Position numbers and translations under genes: made by a program. 64,000 bases of DNA from Litoditis marina (lineage: Eukaryota; Nematoda; Chromadorea; Rhabditida; Rhabditidae), in contig OZ038440.1 of NCBI GenBank assembly GCA_964036275.1, positions 5,183,690 through 5,247,689 of the forward strand, read 5' to 3'. Below, in pieces: positions 59,115 to 64,000 of this stretch. How positions within the stretch are numbered: position 1 is the stretch's first letter; each line of letters starts with the position of its first letter. The notes under the pieces were generated by a model. The model made no database searches, was not told the origin of the DNA, and worked only from the letters and a program-made list of their open reading frames with translations.

Positions 59115-61100
59115 AATAAATAGTATAAAAAACGAGTGTCAAGAAATTAAAGATTAGTTTTAGAGATCACAAAAAAGGAAAAAATGAAAAAGGTTCCATA
59201 AACGGATATTGAGAAAGAAAGGACCAAGCTCGCTTGTATGAAATAGGGCAAAAATCTAACTGAATTTTCATGTACTGTATTCAGATGTTTCATCATACTG
59301 AGTAATATTTGGGATACTTTGTGTAATTTTCGACCAAGCGAGATTAGCCTTTCTCTCTTAATATCCGTTTATTGGACCTATATATTTTTCGTTTTTGTGA
59401 TCTCTAAAACTAATCTTTACTTTCTTGACACTCGTTTTTTTATACTAATTGACCTCCTTTTCTATAGTTACGGAGAAACTCTCATCAAAATAATATATAA
59501 CCATGTGAAAATAATGGACGTCATTTTAGATCAAGTTTGACACGGCATTGACCATTAGGATAACTCGAAATTATACTAGCAGATTATTGCAGTTTTCGCT
59601 CGAGGCGGGAGTCGAACCTCAATCCGTTTTCACTAGAACAGAAATTGTATCCACTGCGCCACTCAGACAAGACATAGACAATGTTTCAGGAGTAGCGCCC
59701 AAGAATACCGGTACTTGCGCGCTAGAACACCGCAATGACCGATTTGACACATAGGTTGTCGCGCTATTCTTGGGTGCAAGTACCGGTATTGTTCGGCGCA
59801 ACTAGCGCTTTCATCGTGCGGTAGCACCGCTTTTTGGAATACAGCCATACGAAAGTTTGCTCGCTACCAAAATTTTATTCTTTCATAAAAAACATTGAAT
59901 TACAATCAAACATATTCGTATGTTCCCATATAATACAAACATGTACACAAAAAAACCATAAACTTGAAAACAAGTTAAAAACATAGCACAACTATAACTA
60001 AATAGACTCGTAGATTCGTAAGTAAAGAGAAAGTGAATCACTATTAACATGATGGTAGGAACAGAAAATCGACATTTACATTACCTGATCTACAGAAAAG
60101 AGATAATATATGAATGGATGATACAATAATTGATAAACATCCTCAAAAAACCTCTCTGTTTTTGAATGAGTATTCTTCCTCTAAAAAAACAAATATCTAG
60201 AGAGTGGGTCATTATTAAATTTCTCAGAGAACGAAAAATTATACAATTCAGCTATTTAACGAAACCTTTATAATTCGAAGAAGTAAAACTACTTTGAAAA
60301 GTTTCTGTTGTACTTTATAAAACCTAACAACTAACAAGTGAAACTCTCAGACGATTCTCGAGAAATAACTGTACCAACTTATGTTTCATGTCGGCTATCT
60401 AACTGACGAGTGATTTGAGATTGAAGAGATGCAGACGACGTCTTGTGTCTGCGTACAAGTAGAAATCTTTCCGGTTGATCTTCATGAATATTGATCTGAA
60501 ATTTATACTTACACTCAAACAGAAGAAAGAGTTCATACTTACACCTCTATATACAACCGAACAACACGGAAATTCTTTCAAAGTGTTGCATAATAATTAT
60601 GACAATGTAATAAATAGCTCTAAAAATACGAAAATTAAACAGATCAAAACTCATTCTATCTCGAACCGAGCACACGAAAAGAAGATTCTAAACCAATCTA
60701 TCAATTTTACTAACGTTTAAAGTAACCACTTACAAAATAAGAGAAAAAATAACTAAGAGAACACCCGACCGACGAGCGGTTGCGCAGTCGAGAAGTGGAG
60801 GGCGGTTTGAAAAAAATTTTTCATCAATCAATAACATATCTGGCGGTACTCGCGCTCGCAGGGCCCCCTGCCCGGCGGGTTATTCCAGTGAGCAAGTACC
60901 GGTATTGTCGCGCGCAAGTACCGATTTTTGCTATTGTCCTGCGCTACTACCGACTCATTGCCTGAGGAATGCAATTGAAAACTAGGCTGTACGCGCAACC
61001 GAGTTCTGAGCTGAGAAACGGGCAAAAAACTTTTCAAAACATCTGCATAGTTGAGAACAACACATAATCTGCGCAGCGCGGAGCGCTGCGCACGATTACA
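59115..61100. mobile_element. foldback element with internal tRNA-like box (family G), carrying a nested insert
   Basis: Reverse relative of 43090-43918: palindrome 59115-59460, tRNA-like unit 59604-59672 (reverse; A box TGGCGCAGTGG, B box GGTTCGACTCC), far end hairpin at 61072-61092. It is interrupted by an insert at about 59687-60966. Confidence 0.75.
59687..60966. mobile_element. nested insertion with GTAGCGC/CGGTACTTGCGCG ends
   Basis: Both ends carry GTAGCGC and, further in, CGGTACTTGCGCGC in inverted orientation. The parent element at 43258-43318 lacks this sequence. The interior is AT-rich; no transposase is seen. Confidence 0.6.
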
Positions 61101-61104
61101 TTTC

Positions 61105-62470
61105 CATGCATTGCACCAAAATCTTGCTGCACAAAGTAAACGCGGGAAATGTGCATCATAATCGATTTCGTATGTAAATTTATTGTATATATTCTTCGCA
61201 TGCTGGTTCAATGTTTGGAGGAGAACGCTGCATCACACTGTTTGTTCAGGTGTGGTTCTATGCTCACATACTGAATTGATGAGTTGTGAATTATTCTGTG
61301 AAGGAATTGTAACCTCGTAACCTGTTCTCTCTTCTTTTGTCAAAATAATAATGAGTTTATCAATATACTGTATAACAATCAAATTGAAGACGACTTGCTA
61401 ACTTATGAATTGATGTTAAGACTGATAAAACCAGTGAGCAACACATAGAATTGCTTAAATTTGAATAGAAAACTGGTTTAGAACTGAGCACATTTTAACA
61501 CAAAATGTCTATTTACGAGATGGAAGTTGTTCCCATAATGGGTTGATGTCAAAACAAAAACCATAGCGAGCAAAGTACACAACATAAATTGGGTAGTAGT
61601 GAAATAAAGGTAGAAGTTCGATGAAATACTAGAAATATTATATTTTGAAAAGTCAAAGTCAGGAATATGTCGTATCGCAGAGTTTTTTGCCACATATTCA
61701 ACTTTTCACCAATTAACCAATTTGAAAAAATTGTTTTTACCTATTCACAGCATTTAAAAACAATAAAAAAGTAATTTCAAGATTTACGATTTTTTCAAGA
61801 TTTCATTATATACGATTACGCACCTACGCTCAAACCTCACAAATATGGTTAATTTAAGGCGCAGTGAGAAGGCCTATAAGTCAAGTGATTGTTTTCTGAG
61901 AAAAACGCATTTACTCTGATGTTTGTTATTTTCAGTTTTTTTGTGTATTTCCTTTCTCGGGCCTCTGCTTTCCAATTTCGTCTGCGAGTAGTTTCAGTTG
62001 GACCCACAAAAAAATTTTCGAGGCCAAACTATAGTTTCTGATCGGCAATGCTCGGTGTTTGCTATCTTACTACCACATGCTTATTTCAAAAAGAACTTTG
62101 AGAAAAAAATAGGAGGGCCTTATTCCAATTGTTCGATCGTCATTGACAACGGGAATGACCAAATGGTGAGATTATCTGTAGAAATGAGAAAATCGCGTTG
62201 GATACAGATTTTCCAGCTACGGTTATTGATAAGTAGTTTGCGAATAGGACATCATGCAGTCGACACTCCACTTAAAGAAACAAGTCCTAATAACACGTGT
62301 TCGGAAGTAGCGATAGACTAACTAGCGCGACGTTTGATTAAGATATAACTGACTCATTTTATAGCAAATCCGTCCCAAACCGAACCGCCAACCAGTCACC
62401 GGAGAACCGAACCGTAGTTTCAAACCGAGGCAAAAGTTTGGAGAAAGCTTCGAATACAACCGCAAACCGT
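61105..62470. other. intergenic, no recognised gene
   Basis: AT-rich. The open frame at 61998-62321 (+) shows no family motif and no clear splice context. Confidence 0.5.
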
Positions 62471-62471
62471 A

Positions 62472-62669
62472 TATAGTCGTCGCCAACGGAGAGGCGGGAG
62501 GATACTGTATATCTCACTTTCCGCTGTGTGCGCACACATGTCTCCGATTCCAAAGCTCGCCGGGTATGTAATCTAAAACCTCAGTGGTAAACGGTGTGCT
62601 TCGAAACTTTTGCTCGCAGGTTCGTTCTTGGCGACAGGCAGACATTTATAAATTTGGCACCCTGCTATA
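62472..62669 (+). mobile_element. SINE-like element S1
   Basis: Copy with the standard left end TATAGTCGTCGCC and right end GGCACCCTGCTATA; the A box is decayed, the B box GGTTCGTTCTT is weak. Confidence 0.72.
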
Positions 62670-62912
62670 TTCTATTAAGGGTTCTAGCATGTTGAAAACA
62701 TAAGTGTTGCGAAGCTGAAATTCGGTTGGTTTTCGTTTGGTCAATAATAGTGTTAGTACAATGGAACGTTTGATCGATACATTCCATCTGAACCAATATT
62801 GAACTACGCTGTAATGCTTTCACGTTTATTTCTTCTCCATTTCACGCTTCATCATTTCATCTTCTTCATTTCATTTCTGTATTTCACGCTCGTTGTTTGG
62901 CTTAGCTGAGCC

Positions 62913-63103
62913 TGGCGGCGTAGCAATCCCTCAAAAATCTCATGAGATACCTCATGAGATACTCACATGAGCTTCTCATGAGATTCTATTGATTACTATG
63001 CTACAATACAACATTGATGGTTCACGAGTAGCTCATGAGGTATCTCATGAGAAACTCATATGAACTTCTCGTGAGACTGGAGGGATTGCTACGCCGCCAG
63101 TAG
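62913..63103. mobile_element. CTCATGAG palindromic MITE
   Basis: Nearly perfect palindrome, ends TGGCGGCGTAGCAATCC and GGATTGCTACGCCGCCA. Confidence 0.9.
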
Positions 63104-63296
63104 TAAACAACCATTCGAATAGTGCCCCATTCCCAGCTTCGACCAATCGAAAATGTTCGCATAGTTTATCGATAACTCGATGGTACATTTTTCGAAAGAG
63201 TAAACTCTGATGAAATCGACAATTTTATAGTACATATGAAACACATAATTCATATTTGCATTTTTGTACTAATTTCAAGTCATGATAATGAGCTCC

Positions 63297-63480
63297 AGGT
63301 GGCGTAGCAATCCATCCAATCTCATGAGAAGTTCATATGAGTTTCTCATGAGATACCTCATGAGCTACTCGTGAACTTTCAATGTTGTAGCATAGCAATC
63401 AATAGAATCTCATGAGAAGCTCGTACGAATAGCTCATGAGGTATCTCATGAGATTTTTGAGGGATTGCTACGCCGCCAGT
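63297..63480. mobile_element. CTCATGAG palindromic MITE
   Basis: Second near-identical copy 200 bp further right, upstream of the GT11-like gene. Confidence 0.9.
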
Positions 63481-63675
63481 ATGACCGCCAACTCTCGAAC
63501 AAAGTTCAAAAATTTATTCCGGAAGTCTTTGGTATATGAGTGTGATGCTGATCCTTGACAAAAATCAGCTGAAATGAAGGCATTCCATAAACCGCTCGGC
63601 GCGCGCGATTCTATCTTTCCATTCCGAAATACATTAAAGTCGGATTTATATTATATATGCATATACTGTGAAATG

Positions 63676-63683
63676 CATTTCAG
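63676..63683 (+). promoter_or_regulatory. likely SL trans-splice acceptor, GT11-like gene
   Basis: GCATTTCAG precedes the ATG at 63695 by eleven bases. Confidence 0.5.
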
Positions 63684-63694
63684 AACACTGAAGA

Positions 63695-63850
63695 ATGTCT
63701 ATCAGTAGAGCTCTTGTATTCTTCACTCTATTATTATTCACACTCTATTTTCTCCGACTCCACCAGTCAGGCTGTGTAGTTGGCTTGAAATCACAAACAC
63801 CGGACAAATATCTCACGGTGCCGTTCCTTCATGGAAGACTGGGAAATCAG
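63695..63850 (+). CDS. first exon of an alpha-1,2-fucosyltransferase-like (GT11) gene, runs off window
   Basis: The exon starts at ATG 63695, eleven bases after a TTTCAG acceptor that suits SL trans-splicing, and ends at a GTATAA donor after codon 52. It encodes a type II signal anchor (ALVFFTLLLFTLYFL) and then YLTVPFLHGRLGNQ. The G-R-L-G-N-Q motif opens the catalytic domain of GT11 alpha-1,2-fucosyltransferases, a family much expanded in Caenorhabditis. The rest of the enzyme would lie beyond base 64000. It would add a third glycosyltransferase to this stretch. The family call rests on a short motif but in the correct context (anchor, short stem, then motif). Confidence 0.78.
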
Positions 63851-64000
63851 GTATAATATAGTTTATTGATTGATTGATTTATTTATTCACATGCAAGCAT
63901 GTGATATACAAGAGGAGAAAATAATACATCGGCAGTAGGAAACGAAAACATTCAAACGCGGAAATAAGAGTCGGAAATCGTGGAACATCATTTGGTGATT

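Noticed and set aside
1..64000. CRISPR array, operons of bacterial type, riboswitches
   Set aside because: Spliced nematode genes throughout; the tandem repeats have no spacer structure.

Overview
The window looks like a chromosome-arm segment of a Caenorhabditis-type nematode. The signs are AT-rich DNA, TTTCAG-type 3' splice sites, ATGs just downstream of likely spliced-leader acceptors, nematode-expanded gene families and very dense short palindromic transposons. Most genes are split into small exons. I rebuilt them by hand from splice-site phase and family motifs, so exon borders are inferences unless two paralogues agree.

Left part (1-32.6 kb). It starts inside an O-acyltransferase gene (acyltransferase-3 C-terminus plus SGNH hydrolase, + strand, ends 4941). 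A multi-pass, 7TM-receptor-like gene follows on the minus strand (6041-14163). The block from about 3.65 to 15.8 kb occurs again at about 18.85-32.6 kb in the same orientation. The repeat carries a broken 3' fragment of the acyltransferase (stop codon in frame) and a second copy of the 7TM-like gene (21986-31008), which reads through as 342 residues. Between the copies lies another acyltransferase relative on the minus strand (15924-18157), which lacks both its first and last expected exons.

Middle part (32.6-39.3 kb). This is mostly mobile and satellite DNA. It includes a 130-bp satellite in a 3-unit (390-bp) higher-order array, embedded in a transposon that has a second, unexpanded copy at 8-9.7 kb, plus a hAT-like element whose body is a minisatellite.

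Right part (39.3-64 kb). This is a run of sugar-modifying, mostly Golgi-type genes: a beta-1,4-galactosyltransferase-family enzyme (+, 317 aa), a carbohydrate sulfotransferase (+, 309 aa), an alpha-1,3-fucosyltransferase (-, 397 aa), a METTL24-type methyltransferase-like gene with a damaged splice donor (-), and the first exon of an alpha-1,2-fucosyltransferase-like gene (+, runs off the window). Together with the acyltransferases, most genes here would build or decorate surface or secreted glycans. I see no sign of co-transcription. The main novelty is in the mobile DNA: two tRNA-derived SINE-like families, several palindromic families, and repeated insertion at one exact TATA site in both duplicated blocks.
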